A stretch of 51,315 nucleotides of DNA from an uncultured bacterium (lineage in GTDB: Bacteria; Armatimonadota; JACIXR01), in contig CALITO010000014.1 in the NCBI GenBank assembly GCA_938041455.1, forward strand, positions 1 to 51,315, read 5' to 3'. Positions 40,159 through 47,928 of this stretch are shown piece after piece. A program made the position numbers and the translations under genes. How positions within the stretch are numbered: position 1 is the stretch's first letter; every line of letters starts with the position of its first letter. The notes under the pieces are model-generated. The model was not told the origin of the DNA. It made no database searches and saw nothing but the letters and a program-made list of their open reading frames with translations.

Positions 40159-42099
40159 ATGGGACAGCGAGCTACCCTCTTTTCCCTCCTGTTTTTGCTC
40201 ATCAGTATGTGGGCGGGGAGCTATCCCCTGCTTGAGTACAAAACCTTATGGATCGGCAACACATTTGAGGGCGCTGGTCCCAATGGAGAGGGGCAATGGG
40301 TGCAGAACATGGTGGACGAGATAGAGGTCACACCCGAGGGAGTGGTCATCACCGCATCCCCTTGGGATGAAGCGGGACGCTGTACCGGTCTATATAAGGA
40401 TGGGAGGGTGAACACTCGCTGCCTTAGGCAATTAGGTCACGAGGAGAAGGCTTGGGGATGGGGCACGGCAAGTTTAGCGGTAGCAACATGGAGGGAATGG
40501 ATACTCATCGCCAACTTGGCAGGCGAGCTCCTCCGTTTCCGTTGGAATCCCCCCGACATAAATTCAGCCGCCTATGTGGACCAGACCACCTACCTGGAGG
40601 AGGAAAAAGCTAAGGGTAATCCAGCAATAGCGATGTCCATTCGGGAGGATGTGGTGGTTCTTCTCCTCAAATCGGGGGATGTCCAGGTGAGGACGCTTGA
40701 TGATCTCACTTTAAGGAATAGTTTTCGCCTTCCCGGCGCTACTGATGTCGTTGTGGATCCCCGGAAGACCCTCTGGTTCATCGTGGATAACAAGGTCCTC
40801 CATTATTCCCTCCAGGGGGAGAAGTTGGAGGGGGAGATAAGCGATGTGGGGAAACCCTCTGCCCTCGCTATAGATAACCAGAAGGGATTGCTCATAGTTT
40901 GCGACGATGGCCCCGATCAGCAGGTCCTCTTCTATGATATCCAAGAGGGAGTTAAGTTGATGAAACGCTTTGGGGAGAGGGAAGGCTTGCGGGCGGGAAC
41001 GCCCGGGCTCGTGGCACCCCATAAACTCTACGGCTTGCGAGGCGCGGGCACGGATGTGGAAGGCAACATATATATAGCCCTGTGCATCGGCCCCCAACAG
41101 GGAGCAGGGACGACGATACGCTCCTTTGACCCGCAGGGAAACCCTCGCTGGCAGGTGGAAAGCCATGCCTTCCTGGATTGTTATTCGGTGGATCCCAAAA
41201 GTGATGGAAGGGAGGTATACGGCGTTGACGAGATATTCTCACTGGACATAGAGAAAGAAAAATGGCGAGCAAAGGCGATAACCCTTGATCCTATCCGCTA
41301 CCCTCAAGATCCCCGCCTCGGCGATAGAGGAGGAGGTTTCTGCACCGCGATAATCCGCCATCTTCAGGGGAGGAGAGTCCTCTTCACCATCGGGCAGTAT
41401 GCTAGTGGAGTTAGTATCTTCCTCTTCGAACCACCTCCCAGCGAGATAGCCTATTTTGTAAAGAGAATAGGTAAAGAGGGATGGGCCTGGGATGTGGACG
41501 ATAGAGGGAATATCTGGTGGGGAGATGCTCCCGAAAGGAGGATCTATCGCTACCCTTTCCTCGGCTTCGCCCCCGATGGAACGCCCCTCTATAAGGAGGA
41601 TCAACCCGATGTTTTCTTCTGGCCGGCAGGGTTCGAGGAGATAGGGCGCATCCGCTATGTCCCCGAAACCGATACCCTCTATATCTCCGGCTACACTAAG
41701 GATAAGCCGGCTAAATCTTGGGGGCTAATAGGTAGCGTGATGGCACGCTACGATAATTGGGTGGCAGGGAAGGCGAAGAAGCGCTGGGAGATAGATATGC
41801 CCACCGATGACGAGGGACTACATCCCAAATCCTTCGATGTGGCGGGGGATTATGTCTTCACCGTGCAATGTAAGCCTACGCAGGGTAAACCAGCGATGGT
41901 GAGCGTCTTCCAGGCGGATACGGGAAAACTTCTGGGAGTGATGGTGCCTGGCGAGGAGGTGGGCGGGAACAGTGGTTGGGTGGATATAACCCATGGGATC
42001 AGAGCCTTCAAAAGGAAGAACGGTGAGTATCTCATCATAGTGGAGGAAGATTGGAGAGGCAAGAATCTACTTTATAGATGGAGACCGGGAAGAGAGTAG
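40159..42099 (+). CDS. Large secreted protein, probably beta-propeller
   Basis: A 646-residue secreted protein not assigned to a known enzyme. The signal peptide is LFSLLFLLISMWAG. The rest has many blade-like strand pairs with DG and GN turns, such as VDPRKTLWFIVDNKVLHYSL, AIDNQKGLLIVCDDG and WAWDVDDRGNIWWGDAPERR, which suggests an SMP-30/NHL-like propeller. The frame could open at 40126, but ATG 40159 follows AAGGAGG (40147-40153) with 5-nt spacing. It lies alone between the divergent TIM-barrel gene and gene remnants. A sugar-lactonase or sugar-binding role is conceivable, not shown. Confidence 0.6.
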   Translation: MGQRATLFSLLFLLISMWAGSYPLLEYKTLWIGNTFEGAGPNGEGQWVQNMVDEIEVTPEGVVITASPWDEAGRCTGLYKDGRVNTRCLRQLGHEEKAWGWGTASLAVATWREWILIANLAGELLRFRWNPPDINSAAYVDQTTYLEEEKAKGNPAIAMSIREDVVVLLLKSGDVQVRTLDDLTLRNSFRLPGATDVVVDPRKTLWFIVDNKVLHYSLQGEKLEGEISDVGKPSALAIDNQKGLLIVCDDGPDQQVLFYDIQEGVKLMKRFGEREGLRAGTPGLVAPHKLYGLRGAGTDVEGNIYIALCIGPQQGAGTTIRSFDPQGNPRWQVESHAFLDCYSVDPKSDGREVYGVDEIFSLDIEKEKWRAKAITLDPIRYPQDPRLGDRGGGFCTAIIRHLQGRRVLFTIGQYASGVSIFLFEPPPSEIAYFVKRIGKEGWAWDVDDRGNIWWGDAPERRIYRYPFLGFAPDGTPLYKEDQPDVFFWPAGFEEIGRIRYVPETDTLYISGYTKDKPAKSWGLIGSVMARYDNWVAGKAKKRWEIDMPTDDEGLHPKSFDVAGDYVFTVQCKPTQGKPAMVSVFQADTGKLLGVMVPGEEVGGNSGWVDITHGIRAFKRKNGEYLIIVEEDWRGKNLLYRWRPGRE

Positions 42100-42117
42100 T
42101 GATAGCGCTGGCATAAT

Positions 42118-42444
42118 TTTAAGTCCGAGTAGTTGCTCCAAGTCGATAGTCGCCGAGAGGAAGGTATTATCCGCCATCGTTCCTCTCCCTCTGCTATCTC
42201 CGAGAACCTCATCTTCATCGGGAGCAGGAGAAAGGCGCTCCTCCCCCATTCCTGGAAGAGGCATCCCTCCTATAAGGAATGGTATGCAGTGTCCTCTGCC
42301 CTCGGGATTCCCCTCAAGGTAGGAGAGACATCGTCCTGGCTCGGGGAACCTTCCCAGAGGACAAACCTGGGGCAACAGCCTTCAATAGGTTATGGAGGGA
42401 GGCCATCTTGACGAGGAAGTGGAAAACGATACCCGAGTTAAATA
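42118..42444 (+). pseudogene. Degraded gene remnant downstream of the secreted protein
   Basis: Two partial reading frames look protein-like but do not join. Frame 1 (about 42196-42330) gives ISENLIFIGSRRKALLPHSW and HPSYKEWYAVSSALGIPL. Then frame 3 (about 42330-42444) gives IVLARGTFPEDKPGATAF and LWREAILTRKWKTIPEL. A +/-1 shift near 42320-42335 separates them, and there is no start codon context. The likely interpretation is a decayed coding fragment. I do not recognise the parent gene. Confidence 0.35.
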
Positions 42445-42484
42445 AAACTTATGTTTTATTTTTATAACTTCCTAAAAAGAAATG

Positions 42485-42512
42485 TTGACGAAAAGAGCAA
42501 GGCAGTTATAAT
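42485..42512 (+). promoter_or_regulatory. Promoter of the bacterioferritin-like gene
   Basis: TTGACG (42485-42490), a 16-bp spacer and TATAAT (42507-42512), about 85 nt before the ATG at 42598. Confidence 0.6.
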
Positions 42513-42527
42513 TTTTGAACAAAAATA

Positions 42528-42542
42528 TTTATTCAACAACAT
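42528..42542 (+). promoter_or_regulatory. ATTCAACAAC variant of the 12-bp motif
   Basis: TTTATTCAACAAC starts 15 nt downstream of the TATAAT and matches the 12-bp motif in 10 of 12 positions. It has the same position relative to the start site as the copy in the GxGYxYP leader (25979-25993). Confidence 0.3.
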
Positions 42543-42597
42543 AAAAATTTTTAACACTTTGATTAATAAATATCACTTATGGGAAAGGAGGCAGAAC

Positions 42598-43011
42598 ATG
42601 GCTTCTAAGGAATTATTGGACCTCTTAAATCAGGCTGTTGCGAGGGAACTGCAGGTTTCAATCCAGTATATGTGGCAGCATATACTATGTAAAGGCGTGC
42701 AGGGATTCGCCGTGAAGGATGAGTTGAAGAAGATAGCCATCACCGAAATGAAACATGCGGAAGCGATTGCTGAACGGCTCGCCTACCTTGGAGGCAGACC
42801 GACTACTGAACCCTCCCCTATCAATGTGGGCGATAACCTGAGGGCTATGCTGGAGAGAGATAAGTTGGACGAGGAATGGGCAATAGAGCTTTATAAGAAG
42901 ATAATAAAGACAGCACGAGATGAAGAGGATATCGTTACCGCCCGCCTCTTCTGCTCTATACTTGCAGATGAGGAAGAACACCACGACATCTTCACCAGCC
43001 TATTAGAATAA
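42598..43011 (+). CDS. bfr: Bacterioferritin-like (ferritin-like di-iron) protein
   Basis: A 137-residue four-helix ferritin-like protein. ARELQVSIQYMWQH carries the first Glu, EMKHAEAIAERLAYLGGRP has the Glu/His di-iron ligands and the Met that in bacterioferritin holds heme between subunits, and ADEEEHHD carries the last ligands. It is about 20 residues shorter than typical bacterioferritins, missing part of the C-terminal helix. Start ATG 42598 has AAAGGAGG 6 nt upstream; an upstream frame from 42451 has no support. It probably stores iron or protects against peroxide. It is followed by two DUF4282 genes. Confidence 0.78.
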   Translation: MASKELLDLLNQAVARELQVSIQYMWQHILCKGVQGFAVKDELKKIAITEMKHAEAIAERLAYLGGRPTTEPSPINVGDNLRAMLERDKLDEEWAIELYKKIIKTARDEEDIVTARLFCSILADEEEHHDIFTSLLE

Positions 43012-43029
43012 TAAAGAAAGGCGAGTAAG

Positions 43030-43356
43030 ACGAGAGAAAAAGAAATCTTCTGGAAGACACTTTTTGATCTCTCTTTCCGCAGATTCTTAGCTCCTCGTTT
43101 GATACCTGTTCTCTTTGGTTTACTTCTCGCCCTCGCTGTCTGCGCCACCCTTTGTCAACTCGCTTTCCTTTTGTTTCCAGTGCTCACTTCATCCCCTGCT
43201 CTCAGCCTCTTTGAGACGCTTTTCCTTTTAATTTTTGCCCCCCTTTATTTCTTGCTCAGCGTTTTTCTAGCGCGCTTAACAATGGAAGCGCTTTTTATTG
43301 TTTTCAAGATAGGAGAGAAAATAGCAGAGATTAAAAAAGAAAGGAGGCGAGAATAA
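43030..43356 (+). CDS. DUF4282 membrane protein with apparent ACG start
   Basis: A small membrane protein of the DUF4282 family. From ACG 43030 the frame reads TREKEIFWKTLFDLSFRRF, then two hydrophobic segments and a basic tail (KIGEKIAEIKKERRRE). The next gene product begins MERKEKGFWASLFDLSFRSF, so ACG sits exactly where its neighbour has ATG. The only other in-frame candidate is TTG 43099, which removes the conserved FDLSF segment and has no ribosome-binding site. Either the start is a non-canonical ACG, or an ATG has mutated and the gene is decaying. Family function is unknown. It abuts the next gene. Confidence 0.6.
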   Translation, partial: TREKEIFWKTLFDLSFRRFLAPRLIPVLFGLLLALAVCATLCQLAFLLFPVLTSSPALSLFETLFLLIFAPLYFLLSVFLARLTMEALFIVFKIGEKIAEIKKERRRE

Positions 43357-43680
43357 ATGGAAAGAAAAGAAAAGGGATTTTGGGCATCACTATTTGACCT
43401 CTCCTTCCGAAGCTTCGCTCTCCCCTACATCGTCCCCATCCTTTACATCCTGGTCATCGTCTTCACAGTGCTACTCATTCTCTTCTGGCTGGTTGCAGCT
43501 TTCTCTCAAAACATCTTCATTGGACTATTAGCGCTCGTGGTTGGCGCTCCCCTCCTGTTTTTCCTTTATATTCTCTCTGCTCGTGTGGGGTTGGAGGTAT
43601 TGGTCATCCTCTTCCGCATCAGAGAGGATTTGCAGGAGATGAGGAAGGAAGGAGAGGGGGAAATCAAAGAAAGCGAATAA
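43357..43680 (+). CDS. DUF4282 membrane protein
   Basis: A 107-residue protein of the DUF4282 family. FDLSFRSFALPYIVPILYIL is the family's N-terminal signature and first helix, followed by a second hydrophobic segment (FIGLLALVVGAPLLFFLYIL) and an acidic C-terminal tail (EDLQEMRKEGEGEIKESE). Its ATG follows the previous stop directly, with AAAGGAGGCGAG as ribosome-binding site. It is a tandem paralogue of the gene at 43030. Its role is unknown. Confidence 0.75.
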   Translation: MERKEKGFWASLFDLSFRSFALPYIVPILYILVIVFTVLLILFWLVAAFSQNIFIGLLALVVGAPLLFFLYILSARVGLEVLVILFRIREDLQEMRKEGEGEIKESE

Positions 43681-43897
43681 GATTTTTAAGGTAAGGTTAT
43701 AGGAGCAACTATATAACTACAACAGGGATTTTCCCTTTCTCTATTTTTCTATCGGTCTTTACCTCGTCTATGTTCCTGGTTTCTTTACCTCCGTTGTTTT
43801 AGACGAAGAGAAAACAATTTAGCGATTGGGATTATGTTTACCAGTATTTCCTTCTTCTCCGCTTGATAATTGCGGATGTAATGCTTTAAAAACCGGC

Positions 43898-43903
43898 TAT
43901 AAT
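43898..43903 (+). promoter_or_regulatory. -10 box of the prenyltransferase gene (leaderless start)
   Basis: TATAAT at 43898-43903 is followed by 9 nt and the ATG at 43913. No Shine-Dalgarno and no good -35 box are seen. The geometry matches the probable leaderless starts at 7699 and 29657. Confidence 0.4.
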
Positions 43904-43912
43904 TCAATTAGG

Positions 43913-44923
43913 ATGAGAAGGCTCAATCCATTTATGTGGTTGAAAGCCTTGACCATCGTTCCACGAGTTGAAAAGGGGGAATGGGAGCGATTAGATAGTA
44001 TATCCAAGTGGCTCATCGCTACTCGCTCCGTTGTCCTTATAATGACCTTCCTTTCCTCAGCAATCGGCGGACTTTTAGCTTATAAAGTGGGAAAATTTCA
44101 ACTTTTCCCCTGGCTTCTTTGCACAATGGGACTCATCCTTGCTCACGCTACTAACAACCTCCTCAACGATTTGGTAGACCACCTTCTGGGAGTCGATGAG
44201 GGAAACTACTTCCGGATCCAATACGGTCCCCAGCCCCTTGAAAACGGATTTATGAGTTGGAAAAGCCACCTTCTCTACATCTTTTTCACTGGGCTTTTCC
44301 CGCTCGCTATTGGCATCTACTTAATCTACCTTCGTGGTTTGGTAGCCCTCCTTCTTTTCCTCGCTGGTGCTTTCTTCCTTCTTTTCTACACCTTCCCGCT
44401 TAAATATATAGGTATGGGCGAGCTCGCCGTCCTCATAGTTTGGGGACCACTTATGGTAGGGGGGAGCTTCTTCATCGCCTCAGGAGAATGGAATTGGCAG
44501 GTGGTGATTGCTTCCCTTCCCTACGCCTTGGGCGTCGCATCCGTTCTTCTGGGAAAGCACTTAGATAAGTGGGAATTCGATAAGATGAGAAAGATAGGGA
44601 CATTGCCCGTGCTATTGGGCGAGAGTAAGGCGAGAATTTTGACTATTGCGGTTATGCTTGCCCAGTATCTTTTGGTGATTTATCTCGTTATTATTCGCTT
44701 TTTCTCACCTGCCTTACTCCTCGTTCTCTTGGTCCTTCCCTCTTTTCTCTATGTTTTTCAAATTTTCAAGATGCCCAAGCCGAAGAAAATGCCCAATGGC
44801 TATAGGGAGGATGTCTGGCCTCTTTGGTTCGTTGCGGGAACCTTTTGGCATAACCGAAGGTTCGGCATCGCCTATTTAGTTGGCTTGATAATAGATGTGA
44901 TGTTGTCCAAAATAGGGTTTTAA
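43913..44923 (+). CDS. UbiA-family prenyltransferase, MenA-like
   Basis: An integral membrane prenyltransferase that joins a polyprenyl chain to an aromatic acceptor, probably in menaquinone synthesis. The 336-residue product has the first Asp-rich motif ATNNLLNDLVDHLLG (about residues 80-94) and the second, KHLDKWEFDKMRKIGTLPVLLG (about 220), plus eight or nine hydrophobic segments. ATG 43913 (MRRLNPFMW) is chosen over the in-frame TTG 43826, which has no ribosome-binding site and adds an unlikely leader. Complex I genes in the same window fit a quinone role. The acceptor (DHNA, 4-hydroxybenzoate or another) is not certain. Confidence 0.8.
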   Translation: MRRLNPFMWLKALTIVPRVEKGEWERLDSISKWLIATRSVVLIMTFLSSAIGGLLAYKVGKFQLFPWLLCTMGLILAHATNNLLNDLVDHLLGVDEGNYFRIQYGPQPLENGFMSWKSHLLYIFFTGLFPLAIGIYLIYLRGLVALLLFLAGAFFLLFYTFPLKYIGMGELAVLIVWGPLMVGGSFFIASGEWNWQVVIASLPYALGVASVLLGKHLDKWEFDKMRKIGTLPVLLGESKARILTIAVMLAQYLLVIYLVIIRFFSPALLLVLLVLPSFLYVFQIFKMPKPKKMPNGYREDVWPLWFVAGTFWHNRRFGIAYLVGLIIDVMLSKIGF

Positions 44924-44925
44924 AG

Positions 44926-45495
44926 GATGGTCTGCGGGTGGAGATTTCCCCTGAAAGGAACTGGGGGCTTGCCTACTTCTCCAACCTTTCTCTACCCTCG
45001 GATGTCTGCAAGATAAAGATAGAGGTAGCAGATGTCCACTTTCTGGGTGGAAGAGGTGGGAGGAAAGGTGCCGATTGCCTACGAAGGTTTGCGACAGAAT
45101 TGGGAAGGGAAAAGCCCTTATGCCACGGGAGATGCTATCCGTTTTAGTTGGGCAAAGACTGACCTCGGTTTATACGGCTCGGGGCATATCGGGCTTCTTG
45201 CATCAATCGTTCATAGAACTAATATAAAAGGAATAGTTATCTGGGATTGTCTTGCAACCGATTTCTTCCATTCACCGGCCTATCCCACTTATCTAATCTA
45301 CAACCCCTATGGGGAGATAAAGGAGGTGGAGGTTAATGTGGGTAGAGGTAAGAAAGACATCTATGAAGTGGTTAGTCATCAGTTCGTGAAGAAGGATGTA
45401 GAAGGTAAGACCAATATAGCCCTATCCCCCCATTCCGCAGTTGTTTTGGTTTTAACCCCAGCGGGTAGCGAAGCCAGGGTTGAAAAAAGAAGATT
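44926..45495 (+). pseudogene. 5'-truncated, frameshifted gene remnant
   Basis: Right after the prenyltransferase stop, frame 1 gives DGLRVEISPERNWGLAYFSN and LPSDVCKIKIEVADVHFLGG (44926-45052), with no start. The similarity continues in frame 2 from about 45050: VPIAYEGLRQNWEGKSPYA, FSWAKTDLGLYGSGHIGLLA, YPTYLIYNPYGEIKEVEV and NIALSPHSAVVLVLTPAG. One frameshift near 45030-45060 and a missing 5' end indicate a pseudogene. The tail of the open frame (to 45595) runs through hairpin copy C and is not protein-like. The C-terminal part has the look of a beta-sandwich module of a secreted sugar-active protein. Confidence 0.6.
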
Positions 45496-45530
45496 GTTGA
45501 TAAACTATATCGTTGTGGATTACAAAAAGG

Positions 45531-45583
45531 AAAGGGGGAAAACCGCTGAAGAGGAGAATGCGTTTCCCTTTATTCGACAAAAC
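45531..45583 (+). repeat. Hairpin element, copy C, with ATTCGACAAAAC motif
   Basis: Outer stem AAAGGG (45531-45536) with CCCTTT (45566-45571), 3-nt bulge GGA (45537-45539), inner stem AAAC (45540-45543) with GTTT (45562-45565), and an 18-nt loop (45544-45561) starting CGCTGAAGAGG. The motif ATTCGACAAAAC follows directly (45572-45583). It ends 30 bp before the -35 box of the prepilin promoter, almost the same distance as copy B to its promoter. Confidence 0.65.
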
Positions 45584-45613
45584 CAAAACAAATGACATAA
45601 TAATAAAAAATTG

Positions 45614-45641
45614 TTGACAAAATAACAGTGAGAATTAAAAT
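45614..45641 (+). promoter_or_regulatory. Promoter of the second prepilin-like gene
   Basis: TTGACA (45614-45619), a 16-bp spacer and TAAAAT (45636-45641), 38 nt before the ATG at 45680. It has the same box types as the promoter at 26409. Confidence 0.7.
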
Positions 45642-45679
45642 GATCAAAGGCAAAAGATATGGAAAGGAGGTGAAAAAAG

Positions 45680-46450
45680 ATGAAGAGGAAGGGGTTTACG
45701 CTGATAGAGCTACTCGTCGTCATAGCTATCATCGCCATTCTGGCAGCGATACTGTTTCCTGTGTTTAGCCGGGCAAGGGAAAAGGCGAGGCAGACAGCGT
45801 GTTTGTCCAACCAAAAGCAGGTGGCGAATGCGTTGATGATGTATGTGCAGGATTGGGATGAGACATTTCCTTTCATCACCGCCTGCCCCTCAGTTGAGCA
45901 AGATAAGCCCAATACTACCCCGCAATCACAGCTTCACCCCTATATCAAGAATGCCCAGGTTTGGGAATGTCCTTCCGCCACGACCCAGAGGACCCGCCCC
46001 TATCAAAGGGGTGCTTTCTCCTTTGACGGAGGTTGGTATTACCCCATAGAGTTCGTGGGCGTCAATATAACCATTGGCTGTAATGAGAGGCTTATGCCGA
46101 ACCTGGGCTGCACTTGGTGGGGAAGACCCTTGAAGATGGCAACTCTTGTAGCTCCTGCGGAGACGGTCGCTTTCTGCGATGCCCCTATGTTCTCCGGCTG
46201 CGGAGGAGCGAGGGTCATCTTCGCTAATGGATGCTGTGGGGGTCTATGCTGTGCACCTGACCCTACACGGAACAGGAGTGTTAGCAGGAACACCCGCCAT
46301 TCGGGAGGAGACAACATCGTCTTTGCGGATGGGCATGTGAAATGGCTTGAATGGAGCGTAATAGCCAACAACTGTGGTCAGCTCTTCGACCCTCGTAAGC
46401 AAGACCGCCGAACTTGGTTTGAGGTAAGGGGACTCAACTGGGCACCCTAA
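45680..46450 (+). CDS. Prepilin-like protein with N-terminal methylation motif and HX9DG-type C-terminus
   Basis: A 256-residue prepilin/pseudopilin-like protein. [12 protein letters not shown] gives the prepilin peptidase site and the conserved Glu, and [20 protein letters not shown] follows the membrane helix. A Cys-rich beta domain ([18 protein letters not shown]) follows, and [19 protein letters not shown] is the HX9DG-type motif near the end. ATG 45680 has GGAAAGGAGGTG as ribosome-binding site. The first 50 residues are nearly the same as in the gene at 26720, while the rest differs. Single gene with its own promoter and terminator. Confidence 0.85.
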   Translation: MKRKGFTLIELLVVIAIIAILAAILFPVFSRAREKARQTACLSNQKQVANALMMYVQDWDETFPFITACPSVEQDKPNTTPQSQLHPYIKNAQVWECPSATTQRTRPYQRGAFSFDGGWYYPIEFVGVNITIGCNERLMPNLGCTWWGRPLKMATLVAPAETVAFCDAPMFSGCGGARVIFANGCCGGLCCAPDPTRNRSVSRNTRHSGGDNIVFADGHVKWLEWSVIANNCGQLFDPRKQDRRTWFEVRGLNWAP

Positions 46451-46468
46451 AATAGCGAGTAGCAATAA

Positions 46469-46500
46469 GAGGGGGAAGCCATGTGGCTTCCCCCTCGTTT
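46469..46500 (+). terminator. Terminator of the second prepilin-like gene
   Basis: GAGGGGGAAGCC (46469-46480) pairs perfectly with GGCTTCCCCCTC (46485-46496) around ATGT and is followed by GTTTATT. It is 18 nt after the prepilin stop and 15 nt before the GH16 start. Confidence 0.8.
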
Positions 46501-46514
46501 ATTAATCCTTTGGA

Positions 46515-47807
46515 GTGAAGTTGCCGAACAGATTGAAAAACCGATTAATAAATAGTTTCTTCCTTTGTTCCTCTCTCCTTGTCCCTCTTATAACTTGCTC
46601 TTTGTCCTCTATGGAAGAGCCCTTAACCACCGTTCTCCCCCTGACAGTTACCCCTAAGAGGGTTCCTCCGGGTAGCCAGTTTAGGGTGAGGTTCAATTGG
46701 GAAGCGGAGGAGCCACTACAGAAAGCTTATACCATATTCGTCCATTTCCTTGATAATAGGGACAAAATAATCTTTCAAGGAGACCACGAACCGCCCCTAA
46801 CCCAGACGAATCTTCCCCAATGGAGGGGCAGAATAAGTTACGAGAAAAGATTCCAGGTTCCCAGAGGGCTTGCGGATGGTTCCTATCGTATCGTTGTTGG
46901 ACTATACAATAAAGAAGGGAGGCTAAAATTGAAGGCTGGGAAGGGGGTAGTAGAGGAGGAAGGGATGAGATATAGGGTGGGGACGCTGGTCGTTGATTCA
47001 AAGGCTCGTCCTATGCCTCCTGATACTCAGGGTAAAAAGACGCTGGATTTAAGGGGTTATGAATTGGTGTTCAGCGAGGATTTTGACGGTCCTTTGGATG
47101 TGTCTGCCTGGGGACCAGGGACGAGGTGGATTGCCCATACACCCTGGAGAGGTGATTTCGGTGATGCCGCCTTCGCTGACCCTGCTCCTAATTTCCCCTT
47201 TACGATTGAGAATGGTATACTCCGCATCGAGGCGAGGAGGGAAGAGGAGTTCGCCGAGCTCGACCCTTGGAAGAGACCCTGGCGTTCGGGACTTCTCTGC
47301 TCCAATGACCCCAAAGGAAACGGCTTTTCCCTCAAGTATGGTTACTTTGAGATGAGGGCTAAACTGCCAGGGGGTCAAGGCGTCTGGCCTGCCTTCTGGT
47401 TGGTCTCAAGTTACGATAGAACCGACCCTGATGCAGGTAAGGATGGTGCAATAGAGATAGATGTTATAGAATACTATGGATTTCCTGATTCCTATCAATC
47501 GGTAGTCCACATATGGCAACCTGAACCCCATCGCGCCGATGGAGTGATGATAAAGACGCGGGAAAACGAGGTGACGGATGATTTCCACAATTATGGCTGT
47601 ATGGTTACGCCTGAGTGGATTATGATGTTCTTTGACGGAGTGGAGGTTTGGAGGGTGAGGACCCCTCCTGAGCATAACAAGCCACTTATGATTCTTCTTA
47701 ACCTCGCGCTGGGAGGTGGCTGGCCGATTGACAAGGTGAAAAGCCCAACATATATGTTCGTTGACTGGGTGAGGGTTTACGCCAAGCGGAGTGATAGTTC
47801 CCGTTAG
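46515..47807 (+). CDS. Secreted GH16 beta-glucanase-like hydrolase
   Basis: A 430-residue secreted protein. After a signal peptide (LINSFFLCSSLLVPLIT) with a possible but atypical lipobox LITC28, residues about 40-165 form an N-terminal beta domain. From about 185 comes a GH16 domain with the catalytic EIDVIE: nucleophile Glu314, Asp316 and acid/base Glu319. Aromatic WPAFWLVSSYD just before it and WIMMFFDGVEVWR later match laminarinase-type GH16. It probably cleaves beta-1,3/1,4-glucans such as laminarin or lichenan. The start is GTG 46515; TTG 46521 is an alternative. Confidence 0.85.
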   Translation: MKLPNRLKNRLINSFFLCSSLLVPLITCSLSSMEEPLTTVLPLTVTPKRVPPGSQFRVRFNWEAEEPLQKAYTIFVHFLDNRDKIIFQGDHEPPLTQTNLPQWRGRISYEKRFQVPRGLADGSYRIVVGLYNKEGRLKLKAGKGVVEEEGMRYRVGTLVVDSKARPMPPDTQGKKTLDLRGYELVFSEDFDGPLDVSAWGPGTRWIAHTPWRGDFGDAAFADPAPNFPFTIENGILRIEARREEEFAELDPWKRPWRSGLLCSNDPKGNGFSLKYGYFEMRAKLPGGQGVWPAFWLVSSYDRTDPDAGKDGAIEIDVIEYYGFPDSYQSVVHIWQPEPHRADGVMIKTRENEVTDDFHNYGCMVTPEWIMMFFDGVEVWRVRTPPEHNKPLMILLNLALGGGWPIDKVKSPTYMFVDWVRVYAKRSDSSR

Positions 47808-47889
47808 AAAAGTTCCTTTGTAACATTTTTTCTTTCTTTTAGTCTAAAATAAGCGGAGCCCCTCCTCATCTTTTTCACCTCCTTTCCTC

Positions 47890-47922
47890 AGAGGCCGTGC
47901 CCCCAAAAGGGGCACGGCCTCT
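47890..47922. terminator. Strong hairpin between two convergent genes
   Basis: AGAGGCCGTGCCCC (47890-47903) pairs perfectly with GGGGCACGGCCTCT (47909-47922), a 14-bp stem. It lies 7 nt after the minus-strand stop at 47929 and 82 nt after the GH16 stop. Neither side has a long T tract, like other hairpins here, so it could stop either transcript. Confidence 0.6.
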
Positions 47923-47928
47923 ATAAAA

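Larger units (their letters stand above)
42445..42597 (+). other. AT-rich leader of the bacterioferritin-like gene
   Basis: This stretch carries a promoter (42485-42512), a variant of the ATTCAACAAAAC motif (42531-42542) and an AT-rich leader ending in the ribosome-binding site AAAGGAGG (42584-42591). No coding potential is seen apart from a read-through frame with no support. Confidence 0.5.

Noticed and set aside
42451-42597. An N-terminal extension of the ferritin-like protein
   Set aside because: It runs through the promoter and AT-rich leader. ATG 42598 has a strong ribosome-binding site and gives the normal family start.
45032-45595. A 187-codon frame as an intact gene
   Set aside because: The first codons lack a ribosome-binding site, the upstream similarity continues in another frame, and the last 30 codons run through hairpin copy C.
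47850-47880. A small minus-strand frame after AAAGGAGGTGAAAAAG, resembling the prepilin start region
   Set aside because: It encodes only about 20 residues with no prepilin signature. It may be a relic of a prepilin start, but the similarity is mostly the ribosome-binding site.
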